From: Neorickettsia helminthoeca str. Oregon
GTDB taxonomy: Bacteria > Pseudomonadota > Alphaproteobacteria > Rickettsiales > Anaplasmataceae
Assembly (NCBI RefSeq): GCF_000632985.1
Contig: NZ_CP007481.1
Coordinates: 434,001-498,000, forward strand
DNA length: 64,000 nt
Direction: 5' to 3'
Part shown: positions 27,856 to 36,670 of the stretch, in pieces
Layout: each line of letters starts with the position of its first letter
How positions within the stretch are numbered: position 1 is the stretch's first letter
The notes under the pieces: model-generated
What the model was told of the DNA's origin: nothing
Seen by the model: the letters and a program-made list of their open reading frames with translations, nothing else
The model's database searches: none
Program-made: the position numbers and the translations under genes

Positions 27856-28311
27856 TTATGCGTTTATCCTCGAAGAGATGAATTCTCTGACTAGCTTTTC
27901 CAGATCTAGGACAGAGCGGGTGGCACAAAAAGTGTCACCCGGAGACAATTTTTCATCTTCCCCGCCGACATCGATATCTATGAACCTCGCTCCAACAAGG
28001 AGGTTCTTTGTAGATATTGTAGCAACACTATCTACGGGCAACTGAACACTTTTATCTATACACATTTTTACAAGAACTCTTGAAGAATCATCCAAACCTA
28101 TCTTAGTGACTGATCCGATTTTGACTCCGGACAACAAAATATCACTTCCCAGAGTAAGACCTGAGACGTCATTGAAGCTAGCAGATAGTTCATAGCAAGA
28201 GCTTCTCTTTAAAAAATCGAAACTACTACTCAAGAAGAGAAATATAAACACTGTCACTAAGAGCACAAGAGCTCCCAAAAAACTCCCAGAACCCGCAATC
28301 ACAGATTTCAT
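27856..28311 (-). CDS. mlaD: MlaD/MCE-domain phospholipid-transport protein (short)
   Basis: MlaD is the periplasmic substrate-binding subunit of the Mla ABC system that moves phospholipids between membranes. The protein has an N-terminal membrane anchor (SFLGALVLLVTVFIFLFLS) and one MCE domain: YELSASFNDVSGLTLGSDIL, then SGVKIGSVTKIGL, with LLVGARFIDIDVGG and the closing LSPGDTF. The 151 residues are the minimal size for the family. The start at 28311 is set by a GGAGG ribosome site 6 nt upstream and forms an ATGA overlap with the NDUFA12-like gene. MlaE and MlaF are not in the window. Confidence 0.87.
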   Translation of the reverse strand: MKSVIAGSGSFLGALVLLVTVFIFLFLSSSFDFLKRSSCYELSASFNDVSGLTLGSDILLSGVKIGSVTKIGLDDSSRVLVKMCIDKSVQLPVDSVATISTKNLLVGARFIDIDVGGEDEKLSPGDTFCATRSVLDLEKLVREFISSRINA

Positions 28312-28568
28312 TCTGGCCTCCAAGGAATATAGGTGTCCATAGGTTTTTTCACCAAGACCTCCTCAATATCTTCAGACGAACCAATAGGTAAATCCTGACT
28401 CACTGTAGGGAGGAGATCCGATGCATTATGCAACCACAGATACCACTTTGTAGAAATCGTTGTTGGATCACAATCTTTCGAAGCATAAACCACGAACCTT
28501 TTAGTTCCCTTTTTGTAATAGCGGTTACCAGAAGCATCCTTACCAACGAAGGTATCACGATAAAACAT
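28308..28568 (-). CDS. NDUFA12-like complex I accessory protein
   Basis: An 86-residue protein beginning MFYRDTFVGKDASGNRYYKK, with RFVVYASKDCDPTTISTKWY, WLHNASDLLP and the end YIPWRPE. This is the outline of the 17.2-kDa/NDUFA12 family, an alphaproteobacterial and mitochondrial supernumerary subunit or assembly factor of NADH:ubiquinone oxidoreductase. It is shorter than most bacterial members (~120) in the loop before the final WRPE. It sits directly upstream of mlaD, as in many alphaproteobacteria (recollection). Confidence 0.85.
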   Translation of the reverse strand: MFYRDTFVGKDASGNRYYKKGTKRFVVYASKDCDPTTISTKWYLWLHNASDLLPTVSQDLPIGSSEDIEEVLVKKPMDTYIPWRPE

Positions 28569-28581
28569 TGAAAAATTTCTG

Positions 28582-29205
28582 TTATTGTATTTTATGACTG
28601 AAAATATCTTGTGCCTCCCATCCTAGGAGGTCCAGCTCCGCCCTGTAAGGTAAGAACTGAAAACATGCTTCTGCGAGTTTGAATCTATTTTCTCTTTTAA
28701 GCATTCCGTCTAACGCTTCCTTGATGGCGTGTAGATACAGTACATCCGAAGCGGCATAACTCATCTGCTCACGACTCAAAGAAGAAGCACCCCAATCGGA
28801 GCTCTGTTTTCCTTTATTAAGTTTCACACCCAGCAACTCAGAACAGAGCTCCTTTAAACTATGGTGATCCGTATAAGTGCGAGCCAACCTGGAAGCAATT
28901 TTCGTGCAGTAGCAATTTATTGTAAGCGCTCCGATATAGTGACGTAGGATGGCTATATCAAACCTACCAAAATGAAAAATTTTCGTTACACAGGAATCCA
29001 AAAGCAAATCTTTAAGACGCGGCGCCGAATAATCCTTTCCATTGAACTTCACTAGATGCGCTGCTCCATCACCAACTGAAAGCTGAACAAGACAAAGTCT
29101 ATCACGCCTGTTTATGAGTCCCATAGACTCAGTATCAATCGCAACTGAGGCAGAGATTGGAAAATCTTCAGGTATATCATTTTCATAGATGTAATACTTG
29201 TTCAC
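28582..29205 (-). CDS. rnd: Ribonuclease D-like 3'-5' exonuclease
   Basis: DEDDy-type exonuclease fold, likely in tRNA or stable-RNA 3' processing. ExoI is AIDTESMGL, ExoII is HFGRFDIAIL, and ExoIII is YAASDVLYL with the catalytic Tyr. Of about 207 residues, only the nuclease domain is present; the HRDC domains of E. coli RNase D are absent, as in the short RNase D proteins of Rickettsiales. The start is uncertain: GTG 29205 gives an N-terminus typical of the family, while a TTG at 29265 would extend it with an odd hydrophobic stretch overlapping recA. Minus strand, just downstream of recA. Confidence 0.85.
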   Translation of the reverse strand: MNKYYIYENDIPEDFPISASVAIDTESMGLINRRDRLCLVQLSVGDGAAHLVKFNGKDYSAPRLKDLLLDSCVTKIFHFGRFDIAILRHYIGALTINCYCTKIASRLARTYTDHHSLKELCSELLGVKLNKGKQSSDWGASSLSREQMSYAASDVLYLHAIKEALDGMLKRENRFKLAEACFQFLPYRAELDLLGWEAQDIFSHKIQ

Positions 29206-29251
29206 GGCTAATAATAAAAAAAAGAATAGATAATAATGTATCTCGGTTATC

Positions 29252-30256
29252 TCAGACAGGCACAACCAAAAGAGAGCCTCTTATTTTATCTTCAATCTCT
29301 TGGGATAGCACCGGGTTATCTCTCAGATATTGTTTGACATTTTCTTTCCCTTGTCCGAGCTTTATATCCCCGTAGGAATAGTACGAACCAGCCTTTTCTA
29401 TGATTTTGTTTTTGGCGCCAAGTTCGACCATCTCACCAAGTTTTGAAATGCCCTCATTGTAGATGATATCGAAGTCAACCTGTTTAAAAGGAGGAGCAAC
29501 CTTATTCTTAACAACCTTAACTCTTGTCTGACTACCAATGACATCCTCTTTTTCCTTAATCGAGCCTACCCTGCGTATATCAAGGCGGACAGAAGAATAG
29601 AATTTCAGCGCATTACCGCCAGTAGTTGTTTCTGGGCTACCAAACATGACTCCGATCTTCATGCGGATCTGGTTAATGAAGATCACAACACAATTACTTT
29701 TGGAAACAGAAGCTGTGATTTTCCTAAGAGCTTGACTCAATAGTCTTGCTTGTAGACCCACATGCAGATCTCCCATTTCTCCTTCCAACTCAGCTTTGGG
29801 AGTAAGAGCTGCTACAGAGTCAATGACTATCACATCTACAGCGCCTGACTTTATCAAACTATCGACTATCTCTAGAGCTTGCTCACCGGTATCAGGCTGT
29901 GAGATCAATAATTGATCAATCTCCACGCCCAATCTTCTCGCATAGATCGGATCTAGTGCATGCTCGGCATCAATGAACGCACAAGTACCGCCATTTTTCT
30001 GAGATTCTGCTATCACATGAAGTGTCAGAGTCGTCTTTCCAGAGCTTTCTGGACCAAAAATTTCTATTATTCGACCTTTTGGTATTCCACCACCCAGCGC
30101 GTGATCCAAACCTATGGAACCTGTAGAAATGCACTCTACCATAGCCGGCTCCTGATTAAAGGTCATGATAGATCCCTTTCCGAATGCCTTCTCAATCTGA
30201 GCTATGACGTTCCTGAGGGCACTTTCTCTTTCCATAGAATTCTTGTGTTCACCCAT
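29252..30256 (-). CDS. recA: Recombinase RecA
   Basis: ATP-dependent strand-exchange protein for homologous repair. [11 protein letters not shown] opens the core. Walker A is GPESSGKTT (near residue 66), Walker B is [12 protein letters not shown], and the L2-region [20 protein letters not shown] is followed by [12 protein letters not shown]. The C-terminal acidic tail is short, as in related intracellular species. ATG 30256 gives 334 residues; a GTG seven codons upstream is possible but adds atypical residues. The repeat arrays in this window (guaB tail, 33-residue repeats) are substrates on which an active RecA could act. Confidence 0.97.
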   Translation of the reverse strand: MGEHKNSMERESALRNVIAQIEKAFGKGSIMTFNQEPAMVECISTGSIGLDHALGGGIPKGRIIEIFGPESSGKTTLTLHVIAESQKNGGTCAFIDAEHALDPIYARRLGVEIDQLLISQPDTGEQALEIVDSLIKSGAVDVIVIDSVAALTPKAELEGEMGDLHVGLQARLLSQALRKITASVSKSNCVVIFINQIRMKIGVMFGSPETTTGGNALKFYSSVRLDIRRVGSIKEKEDVIGSQTRVKVVKNKVAPPFKQVDFDIIYNEGISKLGEMVELGAKNKIIEKAGSYYSYGDIKLGQGKENVKQYLRDNPVLSQEIEDKIRGSLLVVPV

Positions 30257-30432
30257 AATGCAGACATTGTATGACACAATTCAGGAGCGTACAATGGCCA
30301 CCCATTTTCATCACTTTTTCAAAAGAAAATCCAGTATTTAAAAAATATTCCCTTGCATAATTTAGAAAACTCTCTATATTTCCTATTATATTTAGGTGTT
30401 GCTAGTGGAAAAAAACTATATAGTGTATACCG

Positions 30433-32034
30433 ATGACCTTTAAGAAGCGTGATATGGATCTCAAAAGATGTATAAGGTACATCAAGTTTCTTCTTTTCTT
30501 TCTTGCTTTTGTCTCGATATTTTCATCCTTGGCATACAACAATGGCAACTTAAGAAATTATAATAAGATCAGGGAAATTGAATCCTCCAGTGCGTTTAAA
30601 GTCGCGCAGAACACAATAGAAAATTTCTATTCGGGTGTGCAAAACGAAATCTCACTTGTGAACTTCATAGCGGGACACGGAGCACCAACCGATACGAACA
30701 TCCAATACTTGGATACCATTCTACAATACGGTGGCTTCATGTTTCTGAGTGATACCGGCAAAGTCACCGAATACGAAACAGGCCCGCAGCTGGTAGAAAC
30801 AGTCAAAGACGACAAGCTTGGAGTAATAAAAAATGTCACTCTCAATAATGCGCTTGTGCATCACTGTGTCAGGCACCAGGACAACCACAATAATTACGAT
30901 GTCGGACGTGGGCGTATACTTTATCATTTACCTCTTAGCTCCCTTTCACGCAAACTCGCGGATGCTTTATCAAAAATCGGTGAACAAGATAACTTCTCGA
31001 TTGTAGACAAGAACTACAATGAGATATATCAGTCTAGCAAGGCAGCTGGGAAAGCAAATTTGAAGAAGTGTGGTAGCATCTACTCTTCCTTCGATAGTGG
31101 TTTTCACTTTTGCCAGGAGGATTTGAGCTCCATCCCATATAAGGAAAGCATTATTGGAGTCTTTAGTTTTTTATTGCCACTTTCCGTTGCCCTTGTGATA
31201 CTCTCTTTTTTAAATAGGGTGGAGTTAGCGTTAATGAATAGCAAAGCTGTCGAAACATCGAATGGAAATATTAATCCTCTACTTGCTGATAGGACTCCGA
31301 GTAGCTGCAGTAACTTCATCTCCTGCATCACGCATGAGTTGCGCACGCCGCTCAATGTGATAATCGCATTTTCCGAGATGATCAAAGATGAATGCCTTGG
31401 AAGCATCAACAATAAACGATATGTATGCTACGGCAAGGAGATTTTTGATTTTGGAACAAACTTGCTGAAAACTGTCGATAATATAATCGATGTCACCAAA
31501 TCGAACAGTATGCTTTTAACTCCAAATAGGGATTCCTCTAGCATTCAAAAGATCCTGGGTGAAGTTGTGAGAAGTTGCAGAAGTATCATTTTGGAAAAAG
31601 AGATAGAGCTATCCAAAGATATCGATCCACTACTCCCTGAAATCTTCATAGATCATAATCAAGTGAAAAAAGCGATCACAAATATCCTTAGTAACGCAGT
31701 TAAATTCAGTCCAAACGGAGCTACTGTATCAATAGAAGCGTCCCATGACCCGATCGATGATAGTATCCACATCGTGATAGAGGACTCTGGAATAGGAATG
31801 ACTATAGTGGAAGGAATGCCAACTCCGGAAAAATCATTAACACAGAAAGCCGATGGCCTTGGCATTGGATTACTTCTGTCAAGAAACATAATACGACTAA
31901 ATAATGGTAATCTAGAGATATATTCTCAGGTAGGAAAGGGAACTAGAAGTGTCATTACTTTTTATAGGCAGAAGAATGCGGGACTCGAAAACACTTCTCA
32001 GGAATCACAGAATGAAACTTCTCGCGTGAATTAG
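30433..32034 (+). CDS. pleC: Sensor histidine kinase, PleC-like
   Basis: Membrane histidine kinase, probable partner of PleD. The N-terminal membrane helix (FLLFFLAFVSIFSSLAY), a periplasmic sensor region of ~200 residues, and a second helix (IGVFSFLLPLSVALVILSFL, near 240) precede the HisKA domain. The H-box is THELRTPLNVIIAFSEMI (His near residue 302). The ATPase has N-box NILSNAVKFSP, G1 DSGIGM and G2 GLGIGL. The H-box context and the KRYVCYGKEIFDFGTNLL stretch are PleC/DivJ-like; the PleC name is inferred. Internal Met at codon 7 is an alternative start. Anaplasmataceae are known to have only a few kinases, PleC among them. Confidence 0.85.
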   Translation: MTFKKRDMDLKRCIRYIKFLLFFLAFVSIFSSLAYNNGNLRNYNKIREIESSSAFKVAQNTIENFYSGVQNEISLVNFIAGHGAPTDTNIQYLDTILQYGGFMFLSDTGKVTEYETGPQLVETVKDDKLGVIKNVTLNNALVHHCVRHQDNHNNYDVGRGRILYHLPLSSLSRKLADALSKIGEQDNFSIVDKNYNEIYQSSKAAGKANLKKCGSIYSSFDSGFHFCQEDLSSIPYKESIIGVFSFLLPLSVALVILSFLNRVELALMNSKAVETSNGNINPLLADRTPSSCSNFISCITHELRTPLNVIIAFSEMIKDECLGSINNKRYVCYGKEIFDFGTNLLKTVDNIIDVTKSNSMLLTPNRDSSSIQKILGEVVRSCRSIILEKEIELSKDIDPLLPEIFIDHNQVKKAITNILSNAVKFSPNGATVSIEASHDPIDDSIHIVIEDSGIGMTIVEGMPTPEKSLTQKADGLGIGLLLSRNIIRLNNGNLEIYSQVGKGTRSVITFYRQKNAGLENTSQESQNETSRVN

Positions 32035-32092
32035 TGTCCTACAAATTCAAAAAAGAATGGTAAAATGCGATAATATGGTATACAATCCTTGT

Positions 32093-32182
32093 GGAAGAAT
32101 GGCCGAGTGGTCGAAGGCGCACGCCTGGAAAGTGTGTTCAGATGTAGTACATCTGACAAGGGTTCGAATCCCTTTTCTTCCG
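32093..32182 (+). tRNA. tRNA-Ser (anticodon GGA)
   Basis: Acceptor GGAAGAA (32093-32099) pairs with TTCTTCC (32175-32181), with discriminator G at 32182. Anticodon stem CACGC/GTGTG encloses the loop CTGGAAA, so the anticodon is GGA (UCC/UCU codons). The long variable arm (CAGATGT-AGT-ACATCTG) is typical of tRNA-Ser. T-loop TTCGAAT is present. CCA is not encoded. Confidence 0.96.
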
Positions 32183-32200
32183 TTACCTTTTCTTCCGTTA
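32171..32200 (+). repeat. 15-bp tandem duplication of the tRNA-Ser 3' end
   Basis: ccttttcttccgtta occurs at 32171-32185 (inside and just past the tRNA) and again at 32186-32200. Duplicated tRNA 3' ends are typical scars of site-specific integration, though slippage is equally possible at this size. The following 32201-32443 holds no supported gene and is noticeably GC-rich and hairpin-rich. Confidence 0.85.
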
Positions 32201-32443
32201 TTATTCTTTCGTTATTGCAGTGCTGCGTTCACATGCAGCTTGGGCACCACGCCCATAGGATGTAGGCTCGCTTTTAGTACCCTGTGCGTTCATCATCTGT
32301 GCGCGACAGCTGCAGGTCTCTCGCGTGTGCTCTGTCGTGTGCGCGGTTTATCATCCGCAAGGGCGTACCAGAATAAGAAATAAACCTCTGGAAGGGGAAG
32401 AGGAAGAGTCCCAACTTGCTTCTCTTACGTACTCGCTCCAACG

Positions 32444-33241
32444 CTAATCCAGCTGACGGACAAGCATTTTTTTTATTTCAGCTATTGCCTTAGCAGGATT
32501 AAGCCCTTTCGGACAAGTCTGAGTGCAATTCATGATCGTGTGACAGCGATATAGCTTGAACGCATCAGCCAGGAACGCTAATCTTTCCTGCCTTTTCACA
32601 TCTCTCGTATCAGAGAGCCAACGGTAAGCCTGTAAAAGCGCAGCTGGACCCAAATATTTAGTACCATTCCACCAGAAACTCGGACAACTCGTTGAGCAGC
32701 ACGCACATAATATACAATCATGCAAGCCAGTCAACTGCTCCCTCTCATCAGGGGATTGAATATGCTCCTTACCATCCTCAATTTTATCCGACTGCAGCCA
32801 CGGCTCTATAGAATGATAATGCTGATAAAAAACCGCAAGATCAGTCACTAAATCCTTGATCACCGGCATATGTGGCAAAGGATAGATCTTTACTGGACCC
32901 TTAATATCAGCCATCGACTTGGTACAAGCGAGAGTGTTTCTACCATCAATATTCATTGCGCAGGAACCGCAGATACCCTCCCTACAAGAGCGCCTGAATG
33001 TAAGAGTAGGATCCACCTCATTCTTGATTTTTAACAAGGCATCCAGAACCATCGGAGCACAATTTTTGCTATCTACATAATATGTATCCCGTCTTGGATT
33101 TTCATCACCAGGAGAAAACCTGTATATGACCAACTCTTTTGCTCCCGCGAAGGAAACATTATGGACTTTCCCATCAACCACGCGGGAATTTTTTGGTAAC
33201 CTGAACTGAGCCATATCTCGAATAGGAACGAACCTGAGCAT
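32444..33241 (-). CDS. sdhB: Succinate dehydrogenase iron-sulfur subunit
   Basis: Electron-transfer subunit of complex II. The 2Fe-2S ferredoxin domain has CREGICGSC and a fourth Cys in NTLAC. The C-terminal domain has [11 protein letters not shown] with CPSFWWN for 4Fe-4S, then [21 protein letters not shown] for 3Fe-4S and the last ligand set. The 265 residues are normal. The usual partners sdhCDA are not adjacent, so the sdh genes are split in this genome. Confidence 0.96.
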   Translation of the reverse strand: MLRFVPIRDMAQFRLPKNSRVVDGKVHNVSFAGAKELVIYRFSPGDENPRRDTYYVDSKNCAPMVLDALLKIKNEVDPTLTFRRSCREGICGSCAMNIDGRNTLACTKSMADIKGPVKIYPLPHMPVIKDLVTDLAVFYQHYHSIEPWLQSDKIEDGKEHIQSPDEREQLTGLHDCILCACCSTSCPSFWWNGTKYLGPAALLQAYRWLSDTRDVKRQERLAFLADAFKLYRCHTIMNCTQTCPKGLNPAKAIAEIKKMLVRQLD

Positions 33242-33654
33242 ATCCTATCACTTTATCCAATGCACGTAAACAAAACTCTGAAGCCATTTTGGAAGAAAAA
33301 GATACCTAGAAAATACTATCAAAGTGGATCCTTTTATACCCAGAAAATCTGCATCTATGCATATTATCTTTATCTTGCATTCCAGGTGATAATGAGAATA
33401 ATACCTTTTGAAACTTCCCGCGTACGTTGGATTTAAAAAAACAGCTCTTAGATTAGAGTCGCAAGGAAATTCTGGTTTATGTATTAAGCTCAAACTCGAG
33501 GTGTCTCAAAATTCCAGATCCAATTCAGGTATGTAGAGCCAAATTTTAAAATTACAGAGAGATTTTTATGCTTTCACCTTGTTTTTTTGGATTTTGATAA
33601 CTACCTATGTGTAGGATTGCTATTTCGTTCTCATAAGTTCTCCACTAATTGAAA
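33242..33654 (+). other. Gene-free stretch between divergent sdhB and dnaJ
   Basis: About 410 bp. An 81-codon minus-strand frame (33248-33493) was considered but shows no recognisable motif or ribosome site. AT-rich sequence near 33570-33620 probably contains the dnaJ promoter, but no convincing sigma-70 or heat-shock pair could be fixed. No RNA gene or long palindrome seen. Confidence 0.4.
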
Positions 33655-34797
33655 ATGTCAGAAAAGAAAAAAGATTATTACGATCTATTAGAGGTTAGTA
33701 AAAGCGCTTCGCAAGAGGAGATACGCAAGGCATATAAAAAGCTAGCACTGAAGTATCATCCAGATCGTAACAAGGATGATAAAAATGCAGCAGAGAAATT
33801 CAAAGAAATTAATGAAGCCTATAGTGTTCTAAGCGATCCTGAAAAGAAGGTATCATATGATCGATATGGACATTCTGCATTCAATGGTAGCAGCGCTGGT
33901 TTTGGTAGTACAGGTGGTTTCTCTGGAGATTTTTCGAGTATGGATTTCTCTGATATCTTCAATGATCTTTTCGGAGGGACAAGAAACAGGAGAAAGGCAG
34001 ACTTCAGCGAAGCAATGAAGGAAAATGGTTCAGACCTCAGATATGATGTCTCTATCAATCTACAGGATGCTTTTAGAGGCAAGGAAGTAAAAATCTCTTA
34101 TGCGAAACTCGCTGAGTGCATACACTGTAGCGGCACCGGATGCGAAGGAAAAGCCAAACCTGTACAATGTAACACATGCAACGGGGTAGGAGCCGTAAGA
34201 TCGCAACAGGGATTCTTCACTGTTGAAAGGACATGCGGCACTTGTGGCGGAAGCGGCATGATTGTTGAAAACCCTTGTAAAAAATGCGGTGGAGAAGGTC
34301 GCAGTAGGAAAGAAGTTACCACTTCAGTGAAGATACCACGTGGCATCAGTGACGGCGCAAAAGTAGTTCTTAGAAGTCAAGGAGAGGCAGGCTTAAGAGG
34401 TGGAAAAGCGGGAGATCTGTATGTAGTTGTACATGTGAAAGAGGATTCCTTTTTCCAGAGAAAAAATAACGATCTCTACTGCGATGCTCCAATAAGAATG
34501 TCCTTAGCTGCTTTGGGAGGTGAAATAGAAGTACCAGCCCCGGAAGGAGCAAAACTGAAAATCAAAGTACCTGAGGGAACTCAAACAGGGGATAAACTAA
34601 AATTAAGAGGGAAGGGTATGTATCTACTAAATTCTGAGCATAGAGGTGATATGTATGTCCGCATCACTGTAGAAACACCAGTGAAACTCAGTAAAAAACA
34701 AAGAGAAATTCTTGAAGAATTTGAAAAGGAATCCCAAGGTTGTAGCCCAAAGTCTGAGAAGTTTTTTAGCAAAATCCGCTCTATGTTCGGACTCTGA
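33655..34797 (+). CDS. dnaJ: Chaperone protein DnaJ
   Basis: Hsp40 co-chaperone that stimulates DnaK. The J domain ([23 protein letters not shown] in YHPDRN) is followed by a Gly/Phe/Ser-rich linker (residues ~75-105). Four zinc-binding CxxCxGxG repeats are [24 protein letters not shown] and CKKCGGEG. The C-terminal substrate-binding domains contain [16 protein letters not shown] and the closing [20 protein letters not shown] segments. ATG 33655 ([10 protein letters not shown]) is preferred to the TTG two codons upstream. 380 residues, full length. Confidence 0.97.
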   Translation: MSEKKKDYYDLLEVSKSASQEEIRKAYKKLALKYHPDRNKDDKNAAEKFKEINEAYSVLSDPEKKVSYDRYGHSAFNGSSAGFGSTGGFSGDFSSMDFSDIFNDLFGGTRNRRKADFSEAMKENGSDLRYDVSINLQDAFRGKEVKISYAKLAECIHCSGTGCEGKAKPVQCNTCNGVGAVRSQQGFFTVERTCGTCGGSGMIVENPCKKCGGEGRSRKEVTTSVKIPRGISDGAKVVLRSQGEAGLRGGKAGDLYVVVHVKEDSFFQRKNNDLYCDAPIRMSLAALGGEIEVPAPEGAKLKIKVPEGTQTGDKLKLRGKGMYLLNSEHRGDMYVRITVETPVKLSKKQREILEEFEKESQGCSPKSEKFFSKIRSMFGL

Positions 34798-34943
34798 TTC
34801 ATGGATATCCCTCTCGATTTATAGGAAAAAGCTGCAGTCAGCTACTGTGAGAATCGATTCAGGCCTTCGTAGTATAATTCGAGGAACCACGATATACTTA
34901 ACGGTGCTAGTAATCGTAGTGGTATCCTTTTATCACCTTAAAG

Positions 34944-36461
34944 ATGCATTCTGTTTTTAGAGTCTCCATAGTTGGAAAGGCTAATGTTGGTAAGTCTACC
35001 TTATTCAATAAACTCACAAAGCAAAGGTTATCTATCACAATGGATAGAAAGGGTGTAACTCGTGATGTGTTAGAAAAAAAAGTCTCCCTGCAAAATGGCG
35101 AATCATTTTTGTTGCTAGATACCGCAGGTTTCAATCCTAAGCGCTCCGACACCATTGATAGGACTCAATATGCCATAAAAAAGAGCGAGATCATTCTGTT
35201 CGTGATCGATGATAAAATCGATGCAGAAGATCTGTTTTTTGTGAGCTGGCTCAGGAAAAATGCTGGAAATTCAAGGATAATCCTAGTAAGAAATAAAATC
35301 GACTGTAAAAACAAGGATGACTGTTCAGTTTTCGGATTCAAAGAAGTCTTTCAGATCTCGGCTGAGCACTCTACTGGAATTCAAGAGCTCCTCGCGTATA
35401 TTGAATCCTCATTACCACAGCGTAGTAGTAGCGAAGATTTCACAGAGAAAATAGAGGAAAAATTCAGAAAAATCAGAATTACCATCTTGGGACAGCCTAA
35501 TGTAGGTAAATCGACGCTAATGAATAAATTCATGGGTACGGACAGGGTATTAGTCTCGCCTGAGGCTGGTACTACAAGAGATCCAGTAAATGATGAATTT
35601 TTATGGAATGGTCATACTATATTCGAATTCATTGATACGGCTGGACTACGTAAAAAACGAAAAGTTTCAGATAAATTAGAATCAGTTTCTAACTCAAGAG
35701 CGCTCCAGGCTTCAGCTGAAAGCGATGTAATACTTTTCATGTACGATGTCTCTAATTTCACACTCGAAAAACAGGACTTCATACTGATAAATAGAGTCCT
35801 GGAAAATGGTAAACCAGTGATCCTCATAGGGAATAAAAAAGATGCAGTCAAAAATGCAGACCTGAAAAATATACAAGACTTCATCAAATTACAGGGTAAT
35901 AAATTACTTTTAGAAAGGATGCCAACTTTCTTCATTTCTTCATTACGCGAGAATGACTTTTCAGTGCTTTTAGAGGAATGCAGCAAATTATACGACAGCG
36001 CAAAGAAACATATCCCCAAACACAAGCTGAATAGATGGCTCCAAGAGGTGATAAATAAACATCCACACCCAATTGTGAACTCCAAATCAGTGAAACTGAA
36101 ATATATCACCAAAGTAAAAGATAAATTTTCTTTTCTAATCAGAGCAAACCATCCTGACCTGGTTGCCGATTCGTATTTGAACTATATCAAAAATTCCCTA
36201 GCGAAAGATTTTCAAATCTACGGGATCCCAATCAAGTTTGTGCTGGAGAAAAATAAGAATCCGTACGCAACAGAGCGGTCGGTTCCACGAGAAAGTCAGC
36301 AGTTTGGTACAGCTCCGAAAAGTATCAGAAAGGAGAAAATAGTAGATAGGAAAGTATCTCAATCAAAAAATGCTGTAAGGAATCGTGTAACAGATAAGAA
36401 CAGGAAAACACTGAAAGCTGTACCAAAGCAGAAATCTCCTCTAAGTAAAGCATCCAGATAA
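34944..36461 (+). CDS. der: Ribosome-associated GTPase Der (EngA)
   Basis: Tandem-GTPase needed for 50S assembly. First G domain: GKANVGKSTLFNKL, DTAGFN and the RNKID G4. Second: GQPNVGKSTLMNKF, EAGTTRDP, DTAGLRKK and GNKKDA. A KH-like C-terminal domain (residues ~355-440) follows. At 505 residues it is somewhat long. The extra length is a C-terminal tail of ~60 residues rich in Lys, Arg, Ser and Gln, presumably rRNA-binding and disordered. In the first domain the switch I region reads DRKGVTRDVLEKK. Confidence 0.95.
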   Translation: MHSVFRVSIVGKANVGKSTLFNKLTKQRLSITMDRKGVTRDVLEKKVSLQNGESFLLLDTAGFNPKRSDTIDRTQYAIKKSEIILFVIDDKIDAEDLFFVSWLRKNAGNSRIILVRNKIDCKNKDDCSVFGFKEVFQISAEHSTGIQELLAYIESSLPQRSSSEDFTEKIEEKFRKIRITILGQPNVGKSTLMNKFMGTDRVLVSPEAGTTRDPVNDEFLWNGHTIFEFIDTAGLRKKRKVSDKLESVSNSRALQASAESDVILFMYDVSNFTLEKQDFILINRVLENGKPVILIGNKKDAVKNADLKNIQDFIKLQGNKLLLERMPTFFISSLRENDFSVLLEECSKLYDSAKKHIPKHKLNRWLQEVINKHPHPIVNSKSVKLKYITKVKDKFSFLIRANHPDLVADSYLNYIKNSLAKDFQIYGIPIKFVLEKNKNPYATERSVPRESQQFGTAPKSIRKEKIVDRKVSQSKNAVRNRVTDKNRKTLKAVPKQKSPLSKASR

Positions 36462-36502
36462 CCTGGGCATAATAGCCACTAAATGTTTCCAGAGAGAATG
36501 CC

Positions 36503-36655
36503 AGTCACAGTTAGTTAGAATCTGGAGAGCTATACCGTATTCTAGATAGATTAGGCACAATAAATGTTTACAAAAAAAATACTATTACCAATAGGAAGGA
36601 GTAATTGTGGTGTAAGTCACAATTAGTTAGAATCTGGAGAACTGTACCGTATTCT
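36503..36655 (+). repeat. 41-bp imperfect direct repeat upstream of ileS
   Basis: 36503-36543 and 36615-36655 are copies with three mismatches, offset 112 bp. Each ends in the stretch accgtattct. The second copy ends 15 bp before the ileS ATG. They could be a duplicated promoter or leader element. No T-box-like anti-terminator is apparent. Confidence 0.85.
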
Positions 36656-36670
36656 TGGTAGGCCCATAGA

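Noticed and set aside
32057-32383. 108-codon plus-strand frame across tRNA-Ser
   Set aside because: It reads through the tRNA itself and then a Cys-rich GC-rich stretch. The tRNA call is certain, so coding is improbable.
33248-33493. 81-codon minus-strand frame next to sdhB
   Set aside because: No ribosome site, no motif, odd aromatic/basic composition. Kept only as a remark in the gap entry.
34849-34960. Small GTG-started frame with a hydrophobic helix (IYLTVLVIVVVSFYHL) between dnaJ and der
   Set aside because: Only about 37 codons, no ribosome site, and overlaps the der start. A real small membrane protein is possible but not supportable.
35612-36112. 166-codon minus-strand open frame
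   Set aside because: Antisense to the second G domain of der; no evidence of its own coding signal.
36462-36670. T-box riboswitch upstream of ileS
   Set aside because: The repeat pair suggested alternative structures, but no specifier loop, T-box core or terminator hairpin was found, and T-boxes are not expected in alphaproteobacteria.
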